64,000 nucleotides of DNA from UBA4744 sp963717135 (GTDB lineage: Bacteria; Actinomycetota; Acidimicrobiia; Spongiisociales; UBA4744), in NCBI GenBank assembly GCA_963717135.1, contig CAVQVN010000009.1, positions 744,001-808,000 of the forward strand. The letters are read 5' to 3'. The notes below the pieces were generated by a model. The model worked only from the letters and a program-made list of their open reading frames with translations. It had not been told where the DNA came from and did no database searches. The position numbers were made by a program, and so were the translations under genes. Numbering within the stretch: the stretch's first letter is position 1; every line of letters starts with the position of its first letter. Shown here piece by piece: positions 16,095 through 25,913 of the stretch.

Positions 16095-19000
16095 TCAGGG
16101 TGTGACCATCGGAACCAACGGGTAGTCGTCCGCCTGCAAAGTGTCGGTCGAACCCGAAGCAACCGGGGAGTATCCGGACAAGAGGGCTTCCTGAATTCCC
16201 TGTTCGGCGAAGGCCACATCGATGATCCTCGTGTGGTTGATATCGGCGGGACCGCCACCCAGCCGCCATTGCTGCGCGGTTGTCTCGACATCGCGGATCC
16301 GGCGAACCCCGCTGGAAGGGAACCCTTCCTGGCTCATGACCACCGCCGTGTAGCCCCAGGTCGCCGGGTCGCCTTCCCCAAGGAGTTCGCGAGGGATGCG
16401 GACCACCACCTTGCCCTTGTCGCCGAAGACCAGAATGTCGAAGGACGGTTTGGTTTCCTCCCTATCTCCACCAGAGGATGCCAGGTAGATGGCCGGATCC
16501 CAGCCCTCCACCGTGATGCCGTACTCCCAGCCGTTCCCCGCCGCGAGCGCCGCGTTGCGGCCGGGGATCAAGATCCGTGATCCGGTCCCCGTGCCCGGAT
16601 CAGTGTCCACGTAGATATCGAAGGTCTGGATAGACAACCCCCGAGGCGAACCCCAGGGGTTTCCGATGACGGCCCCAACCTCCATAGTTAAAACCAGTTC
16701 GTCGCCTTCGGTACCGACGCTGGAAGGAGGTCAGGTCATAACTACCGGGAGCGAAGACCACGTCGCCCGGGTAGGTGTACGAGCCCGGCCCGTGGTCGTC
16801 TCCGATCGGATCACTCACCTCGAGGAAGACCTCGACGTTGGAGATGTCGGGCACTTGAACTACGGCCGGCCCGGCGGAGGGTTGCCGGGCATCCGCCCGT
16901 TCAACCTTCATGAAAATCGAGTCGCCCGCCTCGAGTGCCCCGAGCTCTGACAAAGGAATGGACGCTTCGAAATCGGGGGGGAATGTTGAGCAGTCGACTT
17001 CCGCCAGCACTTCATTCCCGGCCCCGTTCTCGAGCGTGCACTGATCGGCCAACCGGACGAGATGGGTCGCACCAAATCCCAACGGGGTCCCGTCCAAGCC
17101 AACCGCAACTTTGTCACCCTGCGGGGCTCCCAGGTAGACGACGTAACGTGGCAGTGAGCTCAAGATTGGATTCTGGTCGACCCGCAGGTACAAGTTCTCT
17201 TTGTCGAATGCCCAAAACAAGGAGTCGACATCCGAGTCCTCGAACTTGTACCGCCCGGCGCCTTCCCAATCGGACAGGTCGCCGTCGACGGTGATCGTGA
17301 GCAGATCCGTCGGCGACTGGTCGGCCACTGCGGGCCGTTCAGGAATGATCGGAACGTTCACGAAGGCCGGACGTTCCTGGCCCAGGGCGTCGTATACCTG
17401 ACCGAGCAGTTCCCGATAGGCCCGGTCGAAGTACCCATCGTCGCCCGAGTCCTGATCGGCTCCGTACCACCAGAACCAGTCGGAGCCCTCCGCAAGGAGC
17501 ATCTTCTCGAAGGCGGCAGCCAGCGGCTCATCGTCAAAATCGCCGCTCTGTTCGGCCCTGCGCAGATCGTCCCGAACCGCATAGAGGTAGTCCCAGGCGG
17601 TCGCTTCTTCTTCCTCGCCGATCCAGGTGGCGAAGTTGGGTTGGAACCAGGCCGCCGGAAACACCTCCCCTAGTCCCTCAGGCTCGTTGAAACGGTCGAG
17701 ATATTGCGACGGAGTGATCGTCGACACCCAATCCGCCTCGCTGAGGCTGCGGTACATGGCGTTGAGGAAGTCTTTCCCATCGTTCTCGTAGTTCTCCCAG
17801 GCGTTCTCACCGTCGAGAATCACCGAAACGACATAAGGTTGTCCGGCCTCACGGGCGGCCTGTACATCAACTGAGTCGTGGATGTTCTGCAGCCGGTTCA
17901 TGAAGTCGGCGGCGGCATCCTCCCCCGTCATCCCCGAGTACTCAAAGCCGAGCTGGTCGGAGATCCGGACGTCGCGAAAGAACATCGGCACCGGCGGGTT
18001 CCGGGTGAGGGTGGCCTCCCAGGGACGGTAGAGAAGGTCGGCCTGCTCCACCGTATCGAAGGCGTCCCGGGTGAAAGAACCGATGTCGAGACTCTTGGCG
18101 AGCACGTCTTCGCCGGTGGCCACCCACTGAACACCGTTCTTGGAGAAGAGGGACATGACTAACTGAGCGACCGACCCCTCGCCGGGCCACATGCCCGAGG
18201 GACGCCGGCCGAGCAATCTCTCCGCCACGTCCAGACCCCGAATCACCTGCTGATCGGCGTCGGGGATCTCGCGGAATCGTTCCTGGGGAAGCCGGGCTGC
18301 CGGGTCGCCGACCAGCGCCAGCGAGGTGTCGGCAATCAGCGGCAGGATCGGATGGGCGAACGGCGTGGTGGTGACCTCGATTGCTCCTTCTTCCCACAAG
18401 CGAGCGTGAAGCGGGATCACCTCCTGGATGATGCGCAGGTGCTCGGCGAACAAGATGCTCTTGTCCGCCTCGGTGAAGTCGCTTCCCCTGGCGACCAGCG
18501 AGTTGAGCGGCTCGACCGCCAGGAAATCGGGATCGGTCCAGGCAAGATTGAACAGCACCTGGAGATCGCGGAAGTCCTGCTCGGTCCAGGTGGCGACCAG
18601 CTCATCGACTTCCCGGCCGGTCCGGGCGGTACTCAATTCCTGGAACCTGGGAAAGCGGGCGATGATCTTCGGATTGACGTCGAAGAAGCGCTCGAGGAGG
18701 AAGCGCTTGTCGGCATCGGTCAGCTCCCCGGCGGGAGTCTCGGCTTTCACCCAGTAGACGTCCTTGGCACCGTTGGCTAGGTCCTCCAGTTGCAACAGGA
18801 GCACCGGAGTGAGGTTGAAGGTGGCCGTGATGTCCGGATATTTCTCGACCATGGCCGCCATGTCGTAGTAGTCCTTGGTGGCGTGCGCCCGCACCCATGG
18901 CCGGGTGTAGACACCGTTCTCATCCTTGGGGTAGAAGGGCTGGTGTTGATGCCACATGAGCATCACGTAGAACCCTGGATCGGGTTTCGAAGCCTGGCCG

Positions 19001-19122
19001 GCGGTGGTCGACGTCACAGGCTCCGGCCCCGTCGTAGAGGTGGTAGCGGTTTCTCGTTCGGATCTGGTGCAGCCGAGCGCGACCGCAGCGATGACGACAA
19101 CCAGGATGAGCAACCGTCTCAT
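16095..19122 (-). CDS. GH57 glycoside hydrolase lipoprotein with C-terminal glucodextranase-like domain; apparent +1 frameshift near 16719
   Basis: The gene starts at 19122 with a lipoprotein signal (MRRLLILVVVIAAVALGC, cysteine 18). The GH57 catalytic region opens with HQHQP (about residues 58-62), then NLTPVLLLQLEDLANG, GMWPGEGSVAQLV with a likely nucleophile Glu, and VILDGENAWENYENDG with a likely acid/base Asp. GH57 enzymes cleave alpha-glucans. The C-terminal domain is read in two frames: the first reaches YDLTSFQ, and the continuation VGTEGDELVLTMEVGAVIGN is in the +1 frame and runs to 16095. One extra base at about 16719 explains this. Sequencing error, mutation or recoding are possible. 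Full length would be about 1,009 aa. Confidence 0.8.
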
Positions 19123-19157
19123 GGAGTGGATCCTACAAAGGGATCTCCCGCGGACGG

Positions 19158-20096
19158 CTACCCCTTGACGGCGCCCTGGGTGAGGCCGCTGACAATGGCC
19201 CGTTGGAAGACGAGAAAGGTGACCACGATGGGCAGGGCACCGACCACTGCTGCCGCCGCAAACTGACCCCACTTGGAGGCGAAATCCGACAGCGTGAATG
19301 TTTGCACTCCCACCGCGTAGGTCAGCTGATCGACGGAAGACAGCAGGATCCGGGCTAGGACAAATTCCCCGAAAGCGGTAATGAAGGTGATGATGAATAT
19401 CACCGCCAGCACCGGCCTTGTAAGGGGCATGATGATGCGCCAAAAGATGATTGATGGGGTGGCTCCGTCCACCACCGCCGACTCATCGAGTGAAGCCGGA
19501 ACGGAATCCATGAACCCCTTGATTAGGTACGTGTTGAAGCCAATGGCTCCCCCCAGGTACACGAGCATCAGCCCGGCATGGGTATCCAGGCCGATGGCGG
19601 GAAAGACGTCGCCCATCTGGTCGAGCATGAGGAAGATCGCCACAAAGGCGAGGAATTGGGGGAAGACTTGCACCATCAGCAGGCTCAGCAGGCCAATGCG
19701 GCGACCGCGAAACCGGAACCTGCTGAACGCATATGCCGCCATTGCCGATAGCAGGACACTGACTCCGGCGACGATGAAGGCGATCTTGTACGAGCTCCAC
19801 AACCAGGTCAGGAAGGGTGACGCCTCGGGATTACCGAGCACGTCACTGAAATTGTCGAATGTGGCGCCGTCCGGGATCAGTTGGCCGCCCGACAGCGAGT
19901 CGATCGGGTTGATGGAGGCGGTAACCGTCCATACGATCGGGTAGAGCGCGAAGAGGGCGGCCAACGTCGCTACGAGATAACGCCATCCCAGGTTCCGCCA
20001 CCAGTTGCCGAACGACATACGGGGAAGCTTCACCGCTGCCCGCTCAGTGGAGCGGACCCGTCGAACTTCGGCGGTACGGGGATCAGAGGCTGCCAT
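19158..20096 (-). CDS. Maltose/maltodextrin-type ABC permease, MalG-like
   Basis: A 312-aa inner-membrane permease with six predicted helices, starting with YLVATLAALFALYPIVWTVT. The cytoplasmic EAA loop that contacts the ATPase is SLDESAVVDGATPSIIFWRI followed by IMPLTRP. The start overlaps the malF-like stop by 14 nt, so the two are cotranslated. No ABC ATPase is encoded in this cluster, so a shared MsmK/MalK-type ATPase elsewhere is inferred. Confidence 0.9.
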   Translation of the reverse strand: MAASDPRTAEVRRVRSTERAAVKLPRMSFGNWWRNLGWRYLVATLAALFALYPIVWTVTASINPIDSLSGGQLIPDGATFDNFSDVLGNPEASPFLTWLWSSYKIAFIVAGVSVLLSAMAAYAFSRFRFRGRRIGLLSLLMVQVFPQFLAFVAIFLMLDQMGDVFPAIGLDTHAGLMLVYLGGAIGFNTYLIKGFMDSVPASLDESAVVDGATPSIIFWRIIMPLTRPVLAVIFIITFITAFGEFVLARILLSSVDQLTYAVGVQTFTLSDFASKWGQFAAAAVVGALPIVVTFLVFQRAIVSGLTQGAVKG

Positions 20097-21738
20097 AGAT
20101 CTCCTCCAGACGACGGGTGAAACGGAACATCGTGGCCGAGATCAACAACACGATCAGAAATATGAACACGGTGATGGCGGCCGCCAGCCCGAATTGGTTC
20201 CCTCGTCCTCCAGCGAACGCCAGATCGAAGATGAAGGTGATGAGGATGTCGGTGGATCCCACCGGGACGGCGGCGTCGAGAATCGGCGGGCCGCCGTTGG
20301 TCAGCAGGAAGATGAGCCCGAAGTTGTTGAAGTTGAAGGCGAACGACCCGATCAACAACGGAGCCAGGGAGACCATCAACAGCGGGAACGTGATCCTGCG
20401 AAACACCCCGAAACCGCCGGCGCCGTCCACCCGGGCGGCTTCCTGTAGCTCCGCCGGGATAGCCTGCAAAGCGCCGGTGCAGATCAGGAACATATAGGGG
20501 AACCCGAGCCAGGTGTTGACAAGCAGTACCGCTACCTTGGCCCAGGAGGCGTCGTTGAGCCAGGGAATCGGGTCGATGCCCAAAGTCCCGAGCATGTCGT
20601 TGACCGGACCGAACTGCGTGTTCAGCAGTCCTTGCCAGAGCAGGATCATCAAGAGGGGAGGCACCGCATAGGGGAGGATGTAGATCGATCGCCAGACGAG
20701 ACGACCGCGGAACCGCTCATGCTGGAGGGCGATCGCCAGCAACAAACCCAGCGCGAAAGTCAAAACCACCGACAGGAAAGCAAAAACGACATTCCAGAGG
20801 AGCACCCCCAAGAAAGGCCCACGGATGTTCTCATTCGTGAGGATGTTCGAGTAGTTGTCGGATCCAACCACCGACACCCACCCCGGGATCAATGACTCTC
20901 CATCCGAGCAGACGAAGCTCCCCGCTCTCTCGATGGTCTCGCCGGGCAGGCATTCCTTCTGCTCTACCAGGTCGACCATCACGTCGCGTTCCACGTCGTA
21001 GAGATAGCGCCGCGAAGCCAGCACTACCCGCGCTTCGGACAGCCCGAGGATCTGCACTTCTCCGTCCTCGATGTCGATCACCAGCCGGGTGAAGTCGAGC
21101 TGGTTGGCGAGGCCAAACAACTCGGGACGGGATAGGAGCCGGTAGGGGCCTATCCCGTCGGGGATGCCATCGCCGTCAGCGTCCACCATCCCCAATTCCT
21201 CAGGATCCTGGGTGGCGTCCACCAGGGGCTCCTCGGTGCGAAGACGCGGCTCACCGAAGAGCATCCTCCCATCCTCTCCGATGAGTAGAAACCTGATCTC
21301 GCCGTCGTCGCGGTAGGCGAACAGTTCGAACAGCTCACCGGCGGCATCGGGGTCGACGTATGAACGGCTCTCCAGTATCTCGATGACCTGACCCTTGTTC
21401 AAGAGATGGCCGGTCGACCAGTTGGTGAATGAGATATACAGGGTGTAGAGGATGGGAAGAGCCACGAATACGACCATCAGCAGCACACCGGGCGTGGTCC
21501 AGCGGAGGGCGTTAGTGCGTGGCCACAAGTAGACCCAGTTGACGAACGTAGCTCCGATCAGCAGAGCAACCAGCAAGGGCCAGGCTCCCTCAGAGCCAAG
21601 CACGATGACGGCGTAGACGACCAGGGAGTCGAGGGCGGCCAGCAGGACTAGACGCAGCCAGAAACGACGGCCGAACTCGAGGTCGGTCCTTCCGGCCGAA
21701 CGAGAAGGTGCCTCGGCTTGGTTCGGCGAGTCGGTCAT
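20083..21738 (-). CDS. Maltose/maltodextrin-type ABC permease, MalF-like with a large periplasmic loop
   Basis: A 551-aa permease, longer than typical Gram-positive MalF (about 290-430 aa). Three N-terminal helices lie before residue 105; about 200 extracytoplasmic residues follow, comparable to the P2 loop of E. coli MalF, then the permease core. The loop carries DADGDGIPDG (about residues 186-195), a calcium-binding-like DxDxDG motif, and two cysteines that could form a disulfide. The EAA loop is ELQEAARVDGAGGFGVFRRI. It imports maltodextrin with MalG and one of the two binding proteins; substrate is inferred from neighbours. Confidence 0.88.
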   Translation of the reverse strand: MTDSPNQAEAPSRSAGRTDLEFGRRFWLRLVLLAALDSLVVYAVIVLGSEGAWPLLVALLIGATFVNWVYLWPRTNALRWTTPGVLLMVVFVALPILYTLYISFTNWSTGHLLNKGQVIEILESRSYVDPDAAGELFELFAYRDDGEIRFLLIGEDGRMLFGEPRLRTEEPLVDATQDPEELGMVDADGDGIPDGIGPYRLLSRPELFGLANQLDFTRLVIDIEDGEVQILGLSEARVVLASRRYLYDVERDVMVDLVEQKECLPGETIERAGSFVCSDGESLIPGWVSVVGSDNYSNILTNENIRGPFLGVLLWNVVFAFLSVVLTFALGLLLAIALQHERFRGRLVWRSIYILPYAVPPLLMILLWQGLLNTQFGPVNDMLGTLGIDPIPWLNDASWAKVAVLLVNTWLGFPYMFLICTGALQAIPAELQEAARVDGAGGFGVFRRITFPLLMVSLAPLLIGSFAFNFNNFGLIFLLTNGGPPILDAAVPVGSTDILITFIFDLAFAGGRGNQFGLAAAITVFIFLIVLLISATMFRFTRRLEEIYGSL

Positions 21739-21780
21739 GCGGGCGGAATGTTAGTGAAGCGTACGAGGGCTCGCTGCAAA

Positions 21781-21810
21781 CAAGGGGAGGGCCCGAAGGC
21801 CCTCCCCTTG
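21781..21810 (-). terminator. 13-bp perfect hairpin between malE-like and malF-like genes
   Basis: CAAGGGGAGGGCC and GGCCCTCCCCTTG form a perfect 13-bp stem with a 4-nt loop. On the minus strand only TTGTTT follows instead of a long T-run. It probably attenuates transcription or protects the upstream mRNA end, giving more binding protein than permease. Confidence 0.65.
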
Positions 21811-21844
21811 TGTAGTTCTTCTACTTAGTGGATCGCAGCTCGGA

Positions 21845-23140
21845 TCAGCCTCCGGCGATGGCGTTGGCCACCTGCTCGGCGGCGTTGTCCATGGCCGTGG
21901 CAGCATCCAGCTCGCCTCGCCTGACCGCCATCAGCTGGTTGCCAAGCGGCTCCCACACCGAGCCCATCTCGGGCACGTTCGGCATGAACTGGCCGTTGGT
22001 GGCGGACTCGGCGAAGGGGGCAATGGTCGGATCGTCGGCAACGGCTTCCAGGGTCGGTATCCAGGCCGGGCCGCGCGGGTCGGCCTCGTGCAGCGCCAGC
22101 ATGGTCTCGTCGGTGGCGATGTAGTTCAGCAAGAACTCGGCGGCAATGGCCTTGCTCTCACCGAACTCGCTGAGGTAGAAGCCGCGCACACCCACGAATG
22201 GCCCCATCGGGCTCCCGTCGGCAGTCGGAAGCACGGTGACGCCGTAGTTGATGCCCGCCTCGTTCCAGGTGTTGAGCCACCAGGGGCCCGACATGAAGTA
22301 GGCCTCCTGGCCGTCGAGGAACAGCTGCTTGGCGTCGTCCTCATCGATGGGATCGATGTAGCCGCCGGCCACCAAATCCTCCATCAGGGTGATACCTTTG
22401 ATGGCGCCCTCGCTGTTGAGACCGATATCTGCGGTGTCGAAGCCGGTCGCCGGGTCGAACCCGAAGATGTAGCCGCCGAACACCGACACGAACGGGAAGT
22501 TGTGATAGGCGTCCGCCGCGGCGCCTCCGCCCTGGACACCCCAGCAGTTGCTGATAGCGTCGCCCAGCTCGTCACAACTGGCCGTCAATTCCTCCACCGT
22601 CGCCGGCGGCGTCTCGATCAGATCAGCGTTGTAGTAAAGAGCGATAGCCTCCTGGGCGTAGGGCATGGCGTACTGGGTGCCGCCCCAGTTCAGGGCGTTC
22701 TTGCTGACGTCGGTGAAGTTCGACGACTTGGCACCAAGATCGATGGGGGCGGCGATCCCGCTCTCCACCATCTCGCCCAGCCAGTCATGGCCGCCGATGA
22801 AGATGTCGGGGCCCTCGCCGGCCGGAGCGGCGGTGACGATCTGCTCACGCATGTCCTGGTAGTCGATCAAGGTGACCTCTACCGGCACTCCGGTCTCATC
22901 GGTGAAGGGTGCTGAGATCTGCTCGATAATGGGTGCGAACTTGTCGTCCGCCCACACCACCAGCGGGGTCAGCGCCTCCGTCGTCGTAGTCGTGGCTTCC
23001 GTAGTCGTCGGCGCCGCAGTCGTTGTTGTCGCGGCTTGTGTGGTAGTAGTCGTTTCGGCCTCTCCCTCTCCGCATGCGGCGGCGATGAGAGACAGCGCAA
23101 CTAGCAGGACCACAAACAGTTTCCACTGTCTGTTGAACAT
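21845..23140 (-). CDS. Maltose/maltodextrin-type substrate-binding lipoprotein (MalE-like)
   Basis: A 431-aa binding protein. The signal ends in LSLIAAAC (cysteine near residue 23), followed by a linker of about 35 residues made mostly of Thr and Ala. Core motifs are VVWADDKFAPIIEQISAPFT, GPDIFIGGHDWLGEMV, YAMPYAQEAIALYYNADLI and AYFMSGPWWLNTW. A strong AAGGAGG lies 10 nt before the ATG. It is the first gene of the alpha-glucan cluster and is separated from malF by a hairpin. Confidence 0.9.
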   Translation of the reverse strand: MFNRQWKLFVVLLVALSLIAAACGEGEAETTTTTQAATTTTAAPTTTEATTTTTEALTPLVVWADDKFAPIIEQISAPFTDETGVPVEVTLIDYQDMREQIVTAAPAGEGPDIFIGGHDWLGEMVESGIAAPIDLGAKSSNFTDVSKNALNWGGTQYAMPYAQEAIALYYNADLIETPPATVEELTASCDELGDAISNCWGVQGGGAAADAYHNFPFVSVFGGYIFGFDPATGFDTADIGLNSEGAIKGITLMEDLVAGGYIDPIDEDDAKQLFLDGQEAYFMSGPWWLNTWNEAGINYGVTVLPTADGSPMGPFVGVRGFYLSEFGESKAIAAEFLLNYIATDETMLALHEADPRGPAWIPTLEAVADDPTIAPFAESATNGQFMPNVPEMGSVWEPLGNQLMAVRRGELDAATAMDNAAEQVANAIAGG

Positions 23141-23167
23141 GATTCGTCGTCCTCCTTAAAGGGGTTT

Positions 23168-23199
23168 GGCGCCTAGCGTGTTCGGCACGAACGGGCGCC
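23168..23199. promoter_or_regulatory. Palindrome in the malE leader, candidate sugar-responsive operator
   Basis: GGCGCC (23168-23173), GTTCG-gca-CGAAC (23180-23192) and GGCGCC (23194-23199) form a nested palindrome 28-60 nt upstream of the malE-like ATG, within the predicted 5' leader. LacI/MalR operators are palindromes of similar size, but no regulator gene is adjacent, so the assignment is inference. Confidence 0.4.
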
Positions 23200-23214
23200 G
23201 GTGACTGATCTGAA

Positions 23215-23220
23215 GTGTAC
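23215..23220 (-). promoter_or_regulatory. Candidate -10 box (TACACT) of the malE-like gene
   Basis: TACACT on the minus strand (complement of AGTGTA) would give a leader of about 65 nt containing the palindrome and the AAGGAGG site. Confidence 0.4.
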
Positions 23221-23257
23221 CCAGGCCACCGGACTCCACCAACCTGGCCGGAAAGGC

Positions 23258-23584
23258 TCAGCCCTCCTCCGTCGCCTCTTCCTCAGCCCGCAATCCCTCT
23301 GCTACCCGCAGAGCCTCCGACCGGTCGCCTTCGGAGATCTCGGCCCGGTCGGTGAGCAAAGTCACCTGATTGTTGAGCACCTGCAGAAAGCCCCCGTGAG
23401 TGCCGATGGTGACCTTCTCCTTGCCGCTCTCGACCACCACTACCCCGGTGGCCAGGGCGGCCATCAGCGGTTCGTGGCCGGTCAGAATACCGATCTCTCC
23501 CTCCGTGGTTCGGGCCACCACGAAGTCGGCCTGGCCCGACCACACCACCGCCTCGGGGGCAACGATGTCGACCTGGAAGCTCAT
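23258..23584 (-). CDS. atpC: ATP synthase epsilon subunit
   Basis: A 108-aa epsilon subunit of the F1 central stalk. It opens with MSFQVDIVAPEAVVWSGQAD and contains GEIGILTGHEPLMAAL, both standard for the N-terminal beta-sandwich. The C-terminal helical domain is short and Glu-rich. It starts immediately after the atpD stop and is the last gene of the operon. Confidence 0.95.
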   Translation of the reverse strand: MSFQVDIVAPEAVVWSGQADFVVARTTEGEIGILTGHEPLMAALATGVVVVESGKEKVTIGTHGGFLQVLNNQVTLLTDRAEISEGDRSEALRVAEGLRAEEEATEEG

Positions 23585-25012
23585 CTACACGACCGCGGTC
23601 TGCATGCTCTTGGCCTTGGCCATCACGTCCTCGGCCCCGCCGACCATGTAGAAGGCTTGCTCGGGGTACTGATCCATCTCGCCGTCGAGCACCATCTTGA
23701 ACGAACGGATGGTCTCCTCGATGGGCGTGTAGATGCCCGCCTGACCGGTGAACTGCTCGGCCACAAACATCGGCTGGGCCAGGAAACGCTGAATCCGCCG
23801 GGCCCGGCTCACCATCAGCTTGTCCACTTCTGACAATTCGTCGATGCCGAGGATGGCGATGATGTCCTGAAGGTCCTTGTACCGCTGGAGCACCCGCTGC
23901 ACGTTGGTGGCGACGTCGTAGTGCTCTTCACCGACGATCTGGGGATCCAAGGCCCGACTGCTGGAGTCGAGCGGATCCACCGCCGGGTAGATACCCAGGG
24001 CGGTGAGCGGGCGGCTCAACACAGTCGTGGCATCGAGATGTGCGAAGGCGGTATGCGGAGCCGGGTCGGTGATGTCGTCGGCCGGCACGTAGATCGCCTG
24101 CAACGAGGTGATTGACCGGCCCTTCAGCGAGGTGATCCGCTCCTGCAGGACGCCCATCTCGCCGGCCAGGGTCGGCTGGTATCCGACCGCCGAGGGCATC
24201 CGGCCCAGCAGCGTGGACACCTCTGAACCGGCCTGGGTGAAACGGAAGATGTTGTCGATGAACAACAACACGTCCTGATTCTGCACATCCCGGAAATACT
24301 CGGCCATAGTCAAAGCCGACAGGGCGACCCGTAGACGGACTCCCGGAGGCTCGTCCATCTGACCGAACACCAAGGCCGCCTTGTCTATGACACCCGAATC
24401 CTTCATCTCCAGGAAAAGGTCGTTGCCTTCGCGGGTCCGTTCACCGACTCCCGCAAATACGGACACTCCACCGTGCTGGGTGGCCACCCGGTTGATCATC
24501 TCCTGGATCAGCACCGTCTTGCCTACTCCGGCGCCGCCGAACAGACCGATCTTGCCTCCCTGCAGGTAGGGGGAGATCAGGTCGAGTACCTTGATCCCGG
24601 TTTCGAAGACCACCCGCTGCGCCTCGACATCTTCAAAGCGAGGCGGGGTGCGGTGGATCGGCCAGCTCTCCCCATCCTCGATTTCCTCGGGTCCCACGTC
24701 GAGCGGTGCTCCCCACACGTTGAAGATGTGGCCGAGGGTTCGATCGCCCACCGGCACGGAGATGGGCCCTCCGGTGTTACGAACCTCGGTGCCCCGGACC
24801 AGACCATCGGTGGGGGCCATCGCCACTGCCCGGACTCGATTGTGGCCGAGATGTTGGGCCGTTTCGGCGATGACGGTGCGGGTCTGACCGGCAATGGTGA
24901 GATCGAATTCGAGGGCGTACAGAATCTCCGGCAGCCCGTCGGGCGGGAACTCGACATCGACGACCGGTCCGGCCACCTTCGTGATTCGACCTGTGCTCAA
25001 TACTTCTGCCAC
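23585..25012 (-). CDS. atpD: ATP synthase beta subunit (catalytic)
   Basis: A 475-aa F1 beta subunit. The P-loop is GGAGVGKTVLIQEMI, the catalytic Glu lies in GERTREGNDL, and the DELSEVDKL loop is DELSEVDKLMVSRARRIQRF. A GTG start at 25012 is preferred because AAGGAG lies 9-10 nt upstream and translation begins at VAEVLSTGRI. It follows atpG closely. Confidence 0.97.
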   Translation of the reverse strand: MAEVLSTGRITKVAGPVVDVEFPPDGLPEILYALEFDLTIAGQTRTVIAETAQHLGHNRVRAVAMAPTDGLVRGTEVRNTGGPISVPVGDRTLGHIFNVWGAPLDVGPEEIEDGESWPIHRTPPRFEDVEAQRVVFETGIKVLDLISPYLQGGKIGLFGGAGVGKTVLIQEMINRVATQHGGVSVFAGVGERTREGNDLFLEMKDSGVIDKAALVFGQMDEPPGVRLRVALSALTMAEYFRDVQNQDVLLFIDNIFRFTQAGSEVSTLLGRMPSAVGYQPTLAGEMGVLQERITSLKGRSITSLQAIYVPADDITDPAPHTAFAHLDATTVLSRPLTALGIYPAVDPLDSSSRALDPQIVGEEHYDVATNVQRVLQRYKDLQDIIAILGIDELSEVDKLMVSRARRIQRFLAQPMFVAEQFTGQAGIYTPIEETIRSFKMVLDGEMDQYPEQAFYMVGGAEDVMAKAKSMQTAVV

Positions 25013-25025
25013 GTTTGGTTCTCCT

Positions 25026-25907
25026 TCATGACTTTTGCTGGGCCAGCGCCTCGGCACCGCCGACGATCTCGGAAATCTCTGTGGTGATCTCTCCCTGCCG
25101 GGCCCGGTTGGCGATTCGGGTGAGGACCCGGATCAACTCGTCGGCATTCTCGGTGGCCGCCTTCATGGCCCGCCGGCGGGCCGAATGTTCCGAAGCCGAC
25201 GCCTCGAGCAACATGCTGAAGACTGTCGACTCGACGTAGCGGGGCAGCAACCGATCGAGGATCTGAGCAGGCGAAGGTTCGTACGAGTAGTCAACCGAGG
25301 TGGCCACTTCGCCGGTGTCGGGCGGCGCGATCGGCAGCAATTGGAAGTGGGTGGGAGTCTGGGTCAATGCCGACTTGAAGCGGGTGTAGTAGGCATCCAC
25401 CGAGTCGATGACCTCACTGGCGTAGGCATCCATCAGTGTTGCGGCCAGCGCCCGGGCGTCCCCATAACCGGGTGCGTCGGTCACGCCGAGGAACGATCTC
25501 TCGATGTGGTACTTGCGGTACTGGAAGTAGGTCTGGGCTTTCTTGCCGACGACAAAGAGCCGGGTTGGAGTCCCGGAACGCTCGAGGGCGACGATGTTTC
25601 GCTCGGCTTCCCGGATGATGGTCGAGGCGTAGGCGCCGGCCAGGCCCCGGTCGGATGAGACCACCAGAACCCCGGCTCGCCGCACGGGCCGCTGCTCCAA
25701 CAGCATATGAGAGGCACCGCCGGAAGCGACCGCCACATTGCGGATCACGTCGACCAGTTTCGCCGAATATGGTTTGGAGGCCGACACCCGAGCAACCGCC
25801 TTGGGAATACGGGAAGCCGCGATCAGCTCCATGGCCCGCGTGATCTTCATCGTCGATTGGACCGACTTGATCCGCCGCCTGGTATCTCTGAGTTCGGCGC
25901 TCGCCAC
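25026..25907 (-). CDS. atpG: ATP synthase gamma subunit
   Basis: A 293-aa gamma subunit, the rotating shaft. The N-terminal helix ELRDTRRRIKSVQSTMKITR followed by AMELIAASRI and the C-terminal helix ENADELIRVLTRIANRARQG, then EITTEISEIVGGAEAL, are the diagnostic coiled-coil ends. It sits 7 nt after atpA. Confidence 0.96.
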   Translation of the reverse strand: MASAELRDTRRRIKSVQSTMKITRAMELIAASRIPKAVARVSASKPYSAKLVDVIRNVAVASGGASHMLLEQRPVRRAGVLVVSSDRGLAGAYASTIIREAERNIVALERSGTPTRLFVVGKKAQTYFQYRKYHIERSFLGVTDAPGYGDARALAATLMDAYASEVIDSVDAYYTRFKSALTQTPTHFQLLPIAPPDTGEVATSVDYSYEPSPAQILDRLLPRYVESTVFSMLLEASASEHSARRRAMKAATENADELIRVLTRIANRARQGEITTEISEIVGGAEALAQQKS

Positions 25908-25913
25908 TGGTTC

